This document shows, piece after piece, positions 50,443 to 59,427 of a stretch of DNA of 64,000 bases. The stretch's first letter is position 1. The number at the start of each line of letters is the position of its first letter. The stretch comes from an uncultured bacterium (GTDB lineage Bacteria > Bacillota > Clostridia > Lachnospirales > Lachnospiraceae): the NCBI GenBank assembly GCA_905215625.1, contig CAJMQQ010000007.1:1-64000 (forward strand), in the 5' to 3' direction. The position numbers and the translations under genes are program-made. The notes beneath the pieces were generated by a model. The model ran no database searches. It saw only the letters and a list, made by a program, of their open reading frames with translations, and was not told where the DNA came from.

Positions 50443-51552
50443 ATGGCGGAGTACAATACAGAAAAGATGCTGGAAGCTGCACAGGCATTCCAAATCGAAG
50501 GCACATTTAAAAGCAGCGCACCATATGGAAGCGGACATATTAATTCTACCTTTGCAATGGTTTGGGAGCAGGACGGCAAAGAGGTACGCTACATCCTTCA
50601 GAAAGTAAATACCGATATTTTTAAAGATCCAGTATCTTTAATGAAGAATATTGAAGGCGTTACGGAATTTCTTCGCAATGAGATTATCCGAAACGGCGGA
50701 GATCCGGAAAGAGAGACTTTAAACCTGGTTCCGGCAAAGGATGGAAAGAAGTATTACCAGGACAACGAGGGAAATTTCTGGAGAGTTTATATCTTCATCG
50801 AAAATGCCACCTGTTATAATCTGGTGGAAAAGCCAGAGGACTTCTATCAGAGCGGAAAAGCATTTGGACATTTCCAGAGACTGCTGGCACAGTATCCGGC
50901 AGAAGAGCTGTCTGAGACAATTCCAAACTTCCACAACACGCCATCCCGTTTCGAGACCTTTAAAAAGGCCATTGAAGAAGACGTTTGCGGCAGAGCAGCC
51001 AGCGTGAAAGAAGAGATTCAGTTTGTTATGGATCGTCAGAATGAGCTGGGAATGGCGATGGATATGCAGAAAGACGGACGTCTGCCGCTGCGCGTTACCC
51101 ATAACGATACAAAACTGAACAACATTATGATTGACGATGCAACTGGACAGGCAATCTGCATTATCGACTTAGATACCATTATGCCAGGACTTTCTATTTT
51201 TGATTACGGCGATTCCATCCGTTTTGGCGCCAATACTGCTGAAGAGGACGAGCCGGATGTAAGCAAAGTTTCCCTGTCCCTTCCATTATTTGACATTTAT
51301 ACCAAGGGATTTTTAGAGGGATGCGAAGGCAGCCTGACAGAGGCAGAGATGGATATGCTTCCAATGGGAGCAAAGCTGATGACTCTTGAATGTGGTATGC
51401 GTTTCCTGACAGATTATCTTCAGGGAGATGTATATTTTAGAACTGCGAGGGAAAACCATAACTTAGACCGTACTCATACCCAGTTTGCTTTAGTAGCAGA
51501 TATGGAGAAAAAGTGGTCAGAAATGAAAGCAATTGTAGAAAAATACAAATAA
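50443..51552 (+). CDS. Sugar 1-kinase of the aminoglycoside phosphotransferase fold (NahK-like)
   Basis: The 369-residue product has a nucleotide-binding lobe (YGSGHINSTFAMVWEQDGKE, YILQKVN) and the catalytic loop VTHNDTKLNNIMID, with the metal aspartate in ICIIDLDTIMPG. The whole resembles N-acetylhexosamine 1-kinase (NahK/LnpB) used for lacto-N-biose and mucin-sugar salvage. It sits in an operon with a nucleotidyltransferase, as in that pathway. No phosphorylase or epimerase is next to it. Confidence 0.8.
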   Translation: MAEYNTEKMLEAAQAFQIEGTFKSSAPYGSGHINSTFAMVWEQDGKEVRYILQKVNTDIFKDPVSLMKNIEGVTEFLRNEIIRNGGDPERETLNLVPAKDGKKYYQDNEGNFWRVYIFIENATCYNLVEKPEDFYQSGKAFGHFQRLLAQYPAEELSETIPNFHNTPSRFETFKKAIEEDVCGRAASVKEEIQFVMDRQNELGMAMDMQKDGRLPLRVTHNDTKLNNIMIDDATGQAICIIDLDTIMPGLSIFDYGDSIRFGANTAEEDEPDVSKVSLSLPLFDIYTKGFLEGCEGSLTEAEMDMLPMGAKLMTLECGMRFLTDYLQGDVYFRTARENHNLDRTHTQFALVADMEKKWSEMKAIVEKYK

Positions 51553-51572
51553 GAATTCAGGGCGGGATAGAC

Positions 51573-52505
51573 ATGGAATTGACTTTTAAGCCGGTAACTG
51601 CAGACGATATTGAGATTATTCTCCCGTTTTTCGGACTGCGACCGGATAAGACCTGTGAGAGTGTATTTTTAGATAGTTTTTTGTGGAGAGATTATTACCA
51701 TATCCAGTATATGAAATACCAGGAAAAGGGACTTCTCTGGAAAATGGAGATGGATGGTAAAACATACACCTCTATTCCCACGTGCCGTCAGGAGGATATG
51801 AAGGAGCTTCTTGGAGTGATGAAGGAGTATTTCAACCAGGAACTGGGACAACCTCTCAGGATTTACCTGGCAGATGAGGATTCGCTGACATATTTGAATC
51901 TGGATCCGGAGCAATTTTCTATCGAAGAAGCAGAAGATCTGAAAGATTATCTTTACGACGGCGAAGCGATGCGTACACTGGCAGGCCGGAAGCTTCATAA
52001 AAAGAAAAACCATGTCAATTCCTTTATGCGGACCTATGAAGGCCGATATGAATTCCGCCGGATTTGCTGTTCGGATCGGCAGGACGTCTGGGGATTTTTA
52101 GACCGTTGGAGAAAAGGAAAGCAGGAGCCAGAAGAAGTGATGGAAGAACTGGACGAAGAAATTGTAGGCATCCATGAGATTTTGAAAAACTGCTCCCATA
52201 TTCCAGTTGAAATGGCAGGCGTGTATATTGACGGACAGCTTCAGGCCTTTTCAGTCGGAAGCTATAATGAAAGAGAAAAGATGGCAGTTATTCATATTGA
52301 AAAGGCCAATCCGGCGTTTCATGGACTGTACCAGTTTATTAACCAGCAGTTTTTAATTCACGAATTTCCAGATGCGGTTTTGGTTAATCGGGAAGACGAC
52401 GTAGGCCTGGAAGGACTGCGGAAGTCGAAAATGAGCTATAATCCCATTGGTTTTGCAAGAAAATTTATGGTGGAGCAAAAATGGAACAAAAAATCCGATA
52501 TTTAA
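51573..52505 (+). CDS. DUF2156 acyltransferase-like protein
   Basis: ATG 51573 gives 310 residues. The DUF2156 fold (tandem GNAT, as in the C-terminal domain of MprF) is shown by FRPD-like FGLRPDKTCESVF, GRKLHKKKNHVNSFMRTY, VYIDGQLQAFSVGSYN and VNREDDVGLEGLRKSKMSY. It may be an aminoacyl or acyl transferase. It overlaps the next gene by 25 bases. Confidence 0.85.
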   Translation: MELTFKPVTADDIEIILPFFGLRPDKTCESVFLDSFLWRDYYHIQYMKYQEKGLLWKMEMDGKTYTSIPTCRQEDMKELLGVMKEYFNQELGQPLRIYLADEDSLTYLNLDPEQFSIEEAEDLKDYLYDGEAMRTLAGRKLHKKKNHVNSFMRTYEGRYEFRRICCSDRQDVWGFLDRWRKGKQEPEEVMEELDEEIVGIHEILKNCSHIPVEMAGVYIDGQLQAFSVGSYNEREKMAVIHIEKANPAFHGLYQFINQQFLIHEFPDAVLVNREDDVGLEGLRKSKMSYNPIGFARKFMVEQKWNKKSDI

Positions 52506-53557
52506 AACCTGAGGAAAAAGAAAAGGCCAGGACTCTGTGGAGTCAGGCCTTTTTTGAAGATTCAGAGGAATTTGATCAGTACTATTTTACAGAAAAAGTA
52601 AAAGATAACCAGATTTTGATAAAGGAAGATCGTGGAACCATCATTTCTATGATTCATTTAAATCCATACCAAATCCGTTTGCAGGAACATTGCCGTCAGA
52701 TTGACTATATTGTAGGAGTAGCGACGGACAGGAAGCGGCGGCATCAGGGTCATATGCGGGATCTGCTTTGCCGGATGCTCCAGGATGGATGGACAAAGAA
52801 AGAGCCGTTTACCTTTTTAATGCCAGCAAACCGGGCAATCTATGAACCCTTCGATTTCCGGTTTATTTTTGACAAACCCCAGAAACAGAGAAAGACTGCA
52901 GGGGTTTCGTACGGGAACGCGATCTGGAAGACGGCTTTGGAACTGGCAGAACAGGACGACGAACTGGAAACAATCGCAGATTTTATGGAAAAATGGCTTT
53001 CTAAGCGTTTCCAGGTTTATACGGTCCGGGATCAGGCATATGTAAAAAATCTGATGACAGAGCTTGCCAGCGAGGACGGCCAGATCGGACTTTATTACGA
53101 GGATCGTCAGTTAAAGGGAATAGAGGCAGTCTGGGGACTTGAAGAAAAGGAACAGAGACTGCTGTATTTTCCAGAGAAATGGACGGAAACAGTTGCACCT
53201 CCAAAACCGGCGATTATGGGGCGGATTGTCAATGTCCAGGAATTTCTTCAGTTGTTTTCATTAAAACCCGGCAGAGATCAGGAGATAGAAGCGGTTCTGG
53301 AAATAACCGATCCTCTGATTTCCCAAAATAATGGCCTATGGAGCTGGAATCTGACACAAAATGGGTCAAAATGCCGGAAAGTTCAGAAAAATTCTGTAAA
53401 ATCAAAACAAAAAACAGTCTGTTCAGTGGAACAATTAATCCGGTGGATGATGGGATACGAAGAGCCGGAAAAAATTTTTACAGGAGAAAACCATCTGCCG
53501 GACTGGCACAGGCAGATCCGCATTTTTCAAGGGATTTTTCTGGATGAAGAGGTCTGA
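52481..53557 (+). CDS. GNAT acetyltransferase, Eis-like
   Basis: The 358-residue product has an N-terminal GNAT domain (IVGVATDRKRRHQGHMRDLL, FTFLMPANRAIYEPFDF) followed by a second GNAT-like and sterol-carrier-like region, the size and plan of Eis proteins. GGTGGAG precedes the ATG, which is inside the DUF2156 gene. Substrate unknown. Confidence 0.82.
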   Translation: MEQKIRYLKPEEKEKARTLWSQAFFEDSEEFDQYYFTEKVKDNQILIKEDRGTIISMIHLNPYQIRLQEHCRQIDYIVGVATDRKRRHQGHMRDLLCRMLQDGWTKKEPFTFLMPANRAIYEPFDFRFIFDKPQKQRKTAGVSYGNAIWKTALELAEQDDELETIADFMEKWLSKRFQVYTVRDQAYVKNLMTELASEDGQIGLYYEDRQLKGIEAVWGLEEKEQRLLYFPEKWTETVAPPKPAIMGRIVNVQEFLQLFSLKPGRDQEIEAVLEITDPLISQNNGLWSWNLTQNGSKCRKVQKNSVKSKQKTVCSVEQLIRWMMGYEEPEKIFTGENHLPDWHRQIRIFQGIFLDEEV

Positions 53558-53719
53558 AAAACGAAAAAAAAGAAAAATCCTAATACAGTTTTTACATTTC
53601 AACCGCTTGCTTTCTTGTGCATATTATGGCATAATAATATAGGCTTCTGCCTGGAAATGGCAGATCGTACCAATGAAACCGTTTTAAATAATCAAAGATA
53701 GAAAAGATGGGAGAATGTT

Positions 53720-54919
53720 ATGGACCGTATGGTTGGTACCGTATCACGCGGTGTGAGAGCCCCGATAATTCGTCAGGGCGATGATTTGGCAAAGATTGTA
53801 GTAGATTCTGTTCTGGCGGCCGCTGAGGGCGAGCATTTCGAGATCCGAGATAAGGATGTCATTGCCGTTACAGAGGCAGTCGTTGCAAGAGCACAGGGAA
53901 ACTATGCTACCACAGCTCAGATTGCAGAGGATGTGAAGAGCAAGTTTGGCGATGATACCGTTGGCATTTTGTTCCCGATTTTAAGCCGGAACCGTTTCGC
54001 AATCTGCTTAAAGGGTATTGCAATGGGTTGTAAGAAGATTGTTCTGATGCTCAGCTATCCTTCTGATGAAGTAGGAAATCATCTGATTGATTTAGATCTG
54101 CTGGATGAGAAGGGAGTAAATCCCTGGAGCGATGTTCTGACAGAAGAAAAGTACAGAGAACTGTTCGGCTATCAGAAACACTATTTTACCGGCGTAGACT
54201 ATGTAGAATACTACAAGCAGCTGATTCAGGATGCAGGCGCAGAAGTAGAGATTGTATTTGCAAATAATCCAAAAGCAATCTTAAACTACACCGATACCGT
54301 TTTAACCTGTGACATCCACACACGTCAGCGTACAAAGAGAATTTTAAAGGCAAACGGCGCGAAAAAGGTATATGGCTTAGACGATATTATGACCGCCAGC
54401 ATTAACGGCAGCGGCTACAATGACCGTTACGGCTTATTAGGATCCAATAAGGCAACTGAGGACAGCGTAAAACTGTTCCCGATTCACTGCCAGGAAATGG
54501 TAGACAAGATCCATACCATGATCGTAGAGAAAACCGGCAAGCAGGTTGAAGTTATGATCTATGGAGACGGTGCGTTCAAGGATCCAGTAGGAAAGATCTG
54601 GGAGTTAGCAGATCCGGTTGTATCTCCGGCTTATACTGCAGGTCTGGAGGGAACTCCAAACGAAGTGAAGTTAAAATATCTGGCAGATAATGATTTTGCA
54701 TCCTTATCTGGCGACGAGTTAAAGGAAGCAATCAAGGGTTATATTAAGGATAAGGATGACAAGGCATCCAGCTTAAAGGGAACCATGGTGACCCAGGGAA
54801 CCACCCCAAGACAGCTTACCGACTTAATCGGTTCCTTAGCAGATTTAACTTCCGGCAGCGGCGATAAGGGAACTCCGATTATTTACGTTCAGGGATATTT
54901 CGACAACTATACCAAATAA
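53720..54919 (+). CDS. CofE-like gamma-glutamyl ligase family protein
   Basis: The 399-residue product belongs to the coenzyme F420-0:L-glutamate ligase family: RQGDDLAKIVVDSVLAAAEG, AVTEAVVARAQGNYATT, NRFAICLKGIAMGCKKIVL and YGDGAFKDPVGKIWELADP. No other F420 gene is in the window and Clostridia of this type are not known to make F420, so it may amidate another substrate. GGGAG precedes the ATG. Confidence 0.8.
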   Translation: MDRMVGTVSRGVRAPIIRQGDDLAKIVVDSVLAAAEGEHFEIRDKDVIAVTEAVVARAQGNYATTAQIAEDVKSKFGDDTVGILFPILSRNRFAICLKGIAMGCKKIVLMLSYPSDEVGNHLIDLDLLDEKGVNPWSDVLTEEKYRELFGYQKHYFTGVDYVEYYKQLIQDAGAEVEIVFANNPKAILNYTDTVLTCDIHTRQRTKRILKANGAKKVYGLDDIMTASINGSGYNDRYGLLGSNKATEDSVKLFPIHCQEMVDKIHTMIVEKTGKQVEVMIYGDGAFKDPVGKIWELADPVVSPAYTAGLEGTPNEVKLKYLADNDFASLSGDELKEAIKGYIKDKDDKASSLKGTMVTQGTTPRQLTDLIGSLADLTSGSGDKGTPIIYVQGYFDNYTK

Positions 54920-54945
54920 AATTAGAATTCTGATTATGGAAACAG

Positions 54946-55003
54946 AAGCGGGAATTCCGTGCAGACAGTTGAAAAAGCATCTGCATAGAATTCCTGCTTT
55001 TTT
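54946..55003 (+). terminator. Terminator after the CofE-like gene
   Basis: AAGCGGGAATTC (54946-54957) pairs with GAATTCCTGCTTT (54988-55000) with one mismatch. An inner GCAGA/TCTGC pairing and a T run complete it. Confidence 0.75.
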
Positions 55004-55083
55004 ATCCGGATTCTTACTTGTGCTGAAATCTTTACACAGGTATAATGGGGATAAAGGCAGAAAAATATGCAGGAGGTGTGGAT

Positions 55084-55809
55084 ATGGATGGTGTACTGCA
55101 GTTAAAGCAGTGGATAGCAGACAGCGGAAATATCGTGTTTTTTGGAGGAGCCGGTGTATCGACGGAAAGCGGAATCCCTGATTTCAGGAGCCAGGACGGC
55201 CTATATAACCAGCAGTATCAATACCCGCCGGAGACCATTATCAGTCATAGCTTTTATAAGAAGAATCCGGAAGAATTTTACCGGTTTTACAAAAATAAAA
55301 TGCTTTTTCCGGATGCCCGGCCCAATGACGCCCACCTGGCTCTGGCAAAACTGGAACAGGAAGGCCGGTTAAAGGCAGTTATTACACAAAATATTGACGG
55401 TCTTCACCAGGCGGCTGGAAGCAAAGAGGTGTTAGAACTTCATGGATCCGTTCATCGCAATTACTGTGAGCGCTGCGGCGAGTTTTATTCTTTAAAAGAG
55501 GTTCTGGAAGCACCGGGAGTGCCCAGGTGCAAGTGCGGAGGAAGGATTAAACCGGATGTAGTGCTGTATGAGGAAGGTCTGGATATGGATACGATCCGTA
55601 AGGCTATATCTTATATTAGTCAGGCAGATGTTTTGATTGTAGGAGGCACTTCCCTTACGGTTTATCCAGCCGCGGGACTCATTGATTATTATAGGGGAAA
55701 TAAACTGATCCTGATTAATAAAAGCATTACGCCCATGGATAAAAATGCGAATCTGGTGATCAGCGGAAAAATCGGGGAAATATTAAGAAAAGCAGTTTTA
55801 GAAGAATAA
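55084..55809 (+). CDS. NAD-dependent protein deacylase (sirtuin)
   Basis: ATG 55084 follows AGGAGG, giving 241 residues. Motifs: FFGGAGVSTESGIPDFRSQ, VITQNIDGLHQAAG, the catalytic histidine in ELHGSVH, and a zinc site CERCGEF with CKCGG. VLIVGGTSLTVYPAAGLI completes the NAD pocket. It removes acyl groups from lysines. The aldo-keto reductase gene starts 10 bases later. Confidence 0.93.
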   Translation: MDGVLQLKQWIADSGNIVFFGGAGVSTESGIPDFRSQDGLYNQQYQYPPETIISHSFYKKNPEEFYRFYKNKMLFPDARPNDAHLALAKLEQEGRLKAVITQNIDGLHQAAGSKEVLELHGSVHRNYCERCGEFYSLKEVLEAPGVPRCKCGGRIKPDVVLYEEGLDMDTIRKAISYISQADVLIVGGTSLTVYPAAGLIDYYRGNKLILINKSITPMDKNANLVISGKIGEILRKAVLEE

Positions 55810-55819
55810 GGAGGAGACT

Positions 55820-56833
55820 ATGTACCAGGCGGCAGAACACAGATATGAAACAATGGAATATAAAAGATGCGGAAAGAGCGGCGTGCTGCTACCAAGGATT
55901 TCTCTGGGATTGTGGCAGAATTTTGGACTGGAAAAACCGTTCGAAGAGCAACGGCAGATTTTGCTGCAGGCTTTTGACTGGGGCATTACCCACTTTGATT
56001 TAGCGAACAACTACGGTTTCCCAGCCAGGGGACTTGCAGAAGAAAATTTTGGAAAAGTCCTTCAGTCCGACTTTAAACCGTACCGTGATGAATTATTTAT
56101 TTCTACAAAAGCAGGATATGATTTCTGGCCGGGACCTTATGGAAACTGGGGTTCCAGAAAATACTTAATGGCCAGCTTGGATCAGAGCCTGAAACGGATG
56201 GGATTGGAATATGTGGACGTATTTTATCATCACCGCCCGGATCCGGAGACTCCATTAGAGGAAACCATGGGAGCGCTTTCTGATATAGTAAGACAAGGAA
56301 AGGCTCTATATGTAGGAATCTCCAACTATGGAGCAGAGGAAGCAGAGCAGGCAATCCGGATATTAAAAGAAAATAAGACACCATGTCTGATTCATCAGCC
56401 CCGCTACAATATGTTTGAACGCCAGATAGAAGAGGCGCTTCTTCCGCTATTGGAGACGGAAGGAGTAGGATGTATAGCTTACAGCCCGCTGGCTCAGGGA
56501 GCGCTGACAAATAAATATCTTCATGGAATTCCGGAAGGTTCCAGGGCGTCCAGAAAGGGAACAACAGTAGGTGGAAGGTATTTATCAGAAGAAAATCTGG
56601 CTAAGATCAGAGAACTGGCAGAGATTGCAGAAAAAAGAGGACAGTCTTTAGCCCAGCTTGCGCTGGCCTGGGTACTGCGGCGGAAAGAAGTGACTTCCGT
56701 TCTGGTAGGGGCCAGCAGCGTCAGACAACTGGGAGACAACATACAGACGTTAAGGAATCTGGATTTTACCCAGGAAGAGTTAGATGGGATTGACCGGATT
56801 CTTGCAGGAAAGGCAGCCGGAGGAAATAAATAA
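55820..56833 (+). CDS. Aldo/keto reductase (YghZ-like)
   Basis: The 337-residue product has AKR features: the tyrosine in THFDLANNYGFPARGLAEE, STKAGYDFWPGPYGNWGSRK, VDVFYHHRPDPETPLEETM, GISNYGAEEAEQAI and SVLVGASSVRQLGDNIQ. The GPYGNWGSRK block and length match the L-glyceraldehyde 3-phosphate reductase (YghZ) group. AGGAGGAG precedes the ATG. It overlaps the next gene by one base. Confidence 0.9.
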   Translation: MYQAAEHRYETMEYKRCGKSGVLLPRISLGLWQNFGLEKPFEEQRQILLQAFDWGITHFDLANNYGFPARGLAEENFGKVLQSDFKPYRDELFISTKAGYDFWPGPYGNWGSRKYLMASLDQSLKRMGLEYVDVFYHHRPDPETPLEETMGALSDIVRQGKALYVGISNYGAEEAEQAIRILKENKTPCLIHQPRYNMFERQIEEALLPLLETEGVGCIAYSPLAQGALTNKYLHGIPEGSRASRKGTTVGGRYLSEENLAKIRELAEIAEKRGQSLAQLALAWVLRRKEVTSVLVGASSVRQLGDNIQTLRNLDFTQEELDGIDRILAGKAAGGNK

Positions 56834-57027
56834 TGGAAAAATACGAGTATGAGGTGGGGGATGTGGTAACCTTAAAAAAACCGCATCCCTGTGGAAGCAA
56901 AGACTGGGAAATCCTGCGGGTAGGACAGGATTTCCGCTTAAAATGCATGGGCTGCGGGCATCAGGTTATGACGGCCAGAAGGATGGTGGAAAAAAACACC
57001 AGGGCATTAAAAAAGAAAAACCAATAA
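56833..57027 (+). CDS. DUF951 protein
   Basis: The 64-residue product starts on the last base of the previous stop. DUF951 marks: GDVVTLKKPHPCGSKDWEIL, RVGQDFRLKCMGCGHQVM. The single C and C-x-x-C may bind metal. DUF951 commonly lies before rpsF in Firmicutes, as here. Confidence 0.88.
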   Translation: MEKYEYEVGDVVTLKKPHPCGSKDWEILRVGQDFRLKCMGCGHQVMTARRMVEKNTRALKKKNQ

Positions 57028-57052
57028 AAAAGAAAAAACAGTAAAAAAGGTC

Positions 57053-57081
57053 TTGCATTCCCTGAAAAATTCTGATAAGAT
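57053..57081 (+). promoter_or_regulatory. Promoter of rpsF-ssb-rpsR
   Basis: TTGCAT (57053-57058), 17 bases and TAAGAT (57076-57081). The 78-base leader before rpsF may hold the known S6:S18 control site, but I cannot confirm that structure by eye. Confidence 0.6.
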
Positions 57082-57159
57082 ATTTATCTGTGACATATTA
57101 TAATCCTTGCTCCTGTCACTGAGAGATAGGGGCCAGAGACCACAAGGAGGTAAAGCAAG

Positions 57160-57447
57160 ATGAACAAGTACGAGTTAGCAGTTGTTCTGAATGTGAAGCT
57201 GGAAGACGAAGAGAGAGCAGCAGTAATCGAAAAGGTGAAAGGATATATCACCCGTTTCGGCGGCACTGTAACCAACGTGGATGAGTGGGGTAAGAAGAGA
57301 CTTGCTTACGAGATTCAGAAAGCCAAAGAAGCTTACTATTACTTTATCCAGTTCGAAGGCGATGCTGTCTGCCCAAATGAAGTAGAAGCTCACGTTCGTA
57401 TCATGGAACCAGTTATCAGATACTTAATCGTTAAGCAGGAAGCTTAA
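57160..57447 (+). CDS. rpsF: Ribosomal protein bS6
   Basis: The 95-residue product (NKYELAVVLNVKLEDEERAA, FGGTVTNVDEWGKKRLAYEI, AHVRIMEPVIRYLIVK) is bS6 of the 30S subunit. AAGGAGG precedes the ATG. It is the first gene of the usual rpsF-ssb-rpsR operon. Confidence 0.97.
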   Translation: MNKYELAVVLNVKLEDEERAAVIEKVKGYITRFGGTVTNVDEWGKKRLAYEIQKAKEAYYYFIQFEGDAVCPNEVEAHVRIMEPVIRYLIVKQEA

Positions 57448-57480
57448 TTAGTATCAGCAAGTAATAGAAAGAGTGATCGT

Positions 57481-57957
57481 ATGAACAGAGTTATCCTTAT
57501 GGGAAGATTAACCAGAGATCCGGAGGTAAGATACTCCCAGGGCGAGAGAACTATGGCGATTGCCAGATATACCCTTGCCGTTGACCGCAGAGGCCGCAGA
57601 GGCCAGGATGGAAATGATCAGAACGCAGATTTTATCCAGTGTGTGGCATTTGACCGCGCAGGTGAATTTGCAGAAAAGTATTTCCGTCAGGGGATGAGAG
57701 TGCTGGTGTCCGGACGTATCCAGACTGGAAGCTATGTCAACAGAGACGGTCAGAAAGTTTATACTACTGATGTCATCGTAGATGACCAGGAATTCGCTGA
57801 CAGCAAGGGAGCAGCATCCGACATGAGCGGTTATCAGAACGCTGGCGGATACCAGCAGCCGGCTCAGGCTCAGAGACCTGCACCATCCAGTGCAATCGGC
57901 GATGGATTTATGAACATTCCGGATGGAGTGGAGGACGAAGGCTTACCATTTAACTAA
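57481..57957 (+). CDS. ssb: Single-stranded DNA-binding protein
   Basis: The 158-residue SSB has an OB fold (NRVILMGRLTRDPEVRYSQ, FIQCVAFDRAGEFAEKYFRQ, GMRVLVSGRIQTGSYVNRDG), a Gln/Ala/Pro linker, and the acidic tip EDEGLPFN that docks repair and replication proteins. It lies between rpsF and rpsR as in most Firmicutes. Confidence 0.97.
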   Translation: MNRVILMGRLTRDPEVRYSQGERTMAIARYTLAVDRRGRRGQDGNDQNADFIQCVAFDRAGEFAEKYFRQGMRVLVSGRIQTGSYVNRDGQKVYTTDVIVDDQEFADSKGAASDMSGYQNAGGYQQPAQAQRPAPSSAIGDGFMNIPDGVEDEGLPFN

Positions 57958-57994
57958 GCCTTGATTTCACTAAGTTTAAAAGGAGGACACACCA

Positions 57995-58261
57995 ATGGCA
58001 TTTAATAAAGGTGATAAAGCTGATGCTAGACCAAGAAGAAGCGGCGGTATGCGCAGAAGAAAAAAAGTATGTGTATTCTGTGGAGATAAGAACGGCACTA
58101 TCGATTACAAAGATGTAAACAAATTAAAGAGATACGTATCTGAGAGAGGAAAAATTCTTCCTAGAAGAATTACCGGCAACTGCGCAAAGCATCAGAGAGC
58201 TTTAACTGTAGCTATCAAGCGCGCTCGTCATATTGCACTGATGCCGTATGTTTGCGAGTAA
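57995..58261 (+). CDS. rpsR: Ribosomal protein bS18
   Basis: The 88-residue product has KVCVFCGDKNGTIDYKDVNK, LKRYVSERGKILPRRITGNC and the ending IKRARHIALMPYV. The C-x-x-C suggests the zinc-containing form of bS18. AGGAGG precedes the ATG. Confidence 0.97.
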   Translation: MAFNKGDKADARPRRSGGMRRRKKVCVFCGDKNGTIDYKDVNKLKRYVSERGKILPRRITGNCAKHQRALTVAIKRARHIALMPYVCE

Positions 58262-58293
58262 GACACAGTAAAAGAAAGCATTTTGGAAAAGAT

Positions 58294-58327
58294 GGTGTAA
58301 CCTCAAAAAACGGGGTTGCACCTTTTT
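58294..58327 (+). terminator. Terminator after rpsR
   Basis: GGTGTAACC (58294-58302) pairs with GGTTGCACC (58314-58322) through one G-T pair, followed by five T. Confidence 0.85.
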
Positions 58328-58334
58328 CTTTTAT

Positions 58335-58643
58335 ACAGATGTTGCAACAGTTTCCTCTTTAGTTTTTGAAGAGTCTCAAGCTGCTGTCAGTCAAGAAGCA
58401 GCTTCTGATGGAGATACTGTTTGTCTGTCGCAGGAGCAAATGGCGGTGGCTCTTATTGGAAGGAACTATTTGACCGAAACAGGACTTAAAGTGCTTAACA
58501 ACCTTGTTTCCGGATGTTTTGACTTTGCCGAAATCAATGCTATTGAGCATAGACCTATGTATATGAGTGATTATATAAATCAGCTTGATACCATTCAGAA
58601 TCTTGAAAAAGAGGCAAAAAAACAGCTTAGAAAGAAAAAATAA
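58335..58643 (+). pseudogene. RhuM-family fragment
   Basis: The frame is open from before 58335 without a start and reads LIGRNYLTETGLKVLNNLVS, CFDFAEINAIEHRPMYMSDY, then INQLDTI and a lysine-rich tail. This is the C-terminal part of RhuM-type proteins found on mobile elements. The N-terminal domain is missing, so it is a remnant lodged between rpsR and hup. Confidence 0.65.
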
Positions 58644-58644
58644 A

Positions 58645-58809
58645 GTGTACTTCCAGTATATCTGCTCTGATTTGCCAGCGGCTGATGAGAAGTCTATTTT
58701 AAAAACTCTGGGAAAAGATGAAAAAACCTTGACAAATAAAACAGAAACAGATATAAATGATAGGTACAGCAATATGACTGAAACGCCGTTAGGCAGCAAG
58801 AGAGATTGA
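58645..58809 (+). pseudogene. Unidentified coding remnant
   Basis: A 54-residue frame from GTG 58645 (VYFQYICSDLPAADEKSILK, LGKDEKTLTNKTETDINDRY) has coding-like composition but no ribosome site. It follows the RhuM fragment directly in another frame. I do not recognise it. Confidence 0.3.
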
Positions 58810-58829
58810 TTTTTAGGAGGAACACTAAA

Positions 58830-59105
58830 ATGAATAAGACCGAATTAATTGCAGCAGTAGCTGAAAAGGCAGAAATTTCTAAGAAAGACGCAGAGAAGGC
58901 TATCAAGGCTTTCACTGATGCAGTAGCAGAAGAATTAGTAAAAGGCGGAAAAGTACAGTTAGTTGGTTTTGGTACTTTCGAAGTTGGCGAGAGAGCAGCC
59001 AGAGAAGGCCGTAATCCGAAGAGTGGAGAGACCATGACCATTCCGGCATCCAGAACTCCTAAGTTCAAAGCTGGCAAGGCATTAAAGGATCAGGTGAACG
59101 CATAA
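58830..59105 (+). CDS. hup: Histone-like DNA-binding protein HU
   Basis: The 91-residue HU (NKTELIAAVAEKAEISKKDA, KVQLVGFGTFEVGERAAREG, RNPKSGETMTIPASRTPKFK) is full length with the DNA-arm RNPKSGETM. AGGAGG precedes the ATG. Four bases separate it from rqcP. Confidence 0.97.
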   Translation: MNKTELIAAVAEKAEISKKDAEKAIKAFTDAVAEELVKGGKVQLVGFGTFEVGERAAREGRNPKSGETMTIPASRTPKFKAGKALKDQVNA

Positions 59106-59109
59106 TTCC

Positions 59110-59349
59110 ATGAGATTGGACAAATTTTTGAAGGTATCCAGACTGATTAAGCGCCGTACGGTGGCAAATGAGGCCTGTGATGCCGGCCGCATTTTAGTAA
59201 ACGGGAAAGTTGCAAAAGCATCTTTAAACGTAAAATGCGGAGACTGCATAGAGATTCAGTTTGGAAGCAAGTCGGTAAAGGTAGAGGTGTTAGATGTGCA
59301 AGAGACAGTAAAGAAAGATGAGGCAAAAGAACTTTACCGATATTTATAA
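59110..59349 (+). CDS. rqcP: S4-domain RNA-binding protein RqcP
   Basis: The 79-residue product is a small S4 protein (MRLDKFLKVSRLIKRRTVAN, GRILVNGKVAKASLNVKCGD), formerly YabO, which works with RqcH in tagging stalled nascent chains with alanine. The hup-rqcP-yabP-yabQ-divIC order is conserved in Firmicutes. Confidence 0.93.
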   Translation: MRLDKFLKVSRLIKRRTVANEACDAGRILVNGKVAKASLNVKCGDCIEIQFGSKSVKVEVLDVQETVKKDEAKELYRYL

Positions 59350-59360
59350 TCCATTTTGCC

Positions 59361-59427
59361 GCATAAAACGGGGAACCTCCTAATATACTTAAACAAGCAT
59401 CAGATAAGTATATTAGGAGGTTTTTTT
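59361..59427 (+). promoter_or_regulatory. Terminator hairpin hiding the yabP ribosome site, with a nested candidate sigma-E promoter
   Basis: AACCTCCTAATATACTTA (59374-59391) pairs perfectly over 18 bases with TAAGTATATTAGGAGGTT (59405-59422), and T residues run to 59427. It has the form of a terminator for hup-rqcP, but its 3' arm contains the AGGAGG of yabP, whose ATG is at 59428. GCATAAA (59361-59367), 14 bases and AATATACT (59382-59389) fit the sigma-E pattern KMATATT-14-CATACAnT in 5 of 7 and 6 of 8 positions. A transcript from it would start in the loop and lack the 5' arm. Confidence 0.6.

Noticed and set aside
57082..57159. Structured S6:S18 leader before rpsF
   Set aside because: Such leaders are known in Firmicutes, but I could not fold the required bulged CCG hairpin here with confidence.
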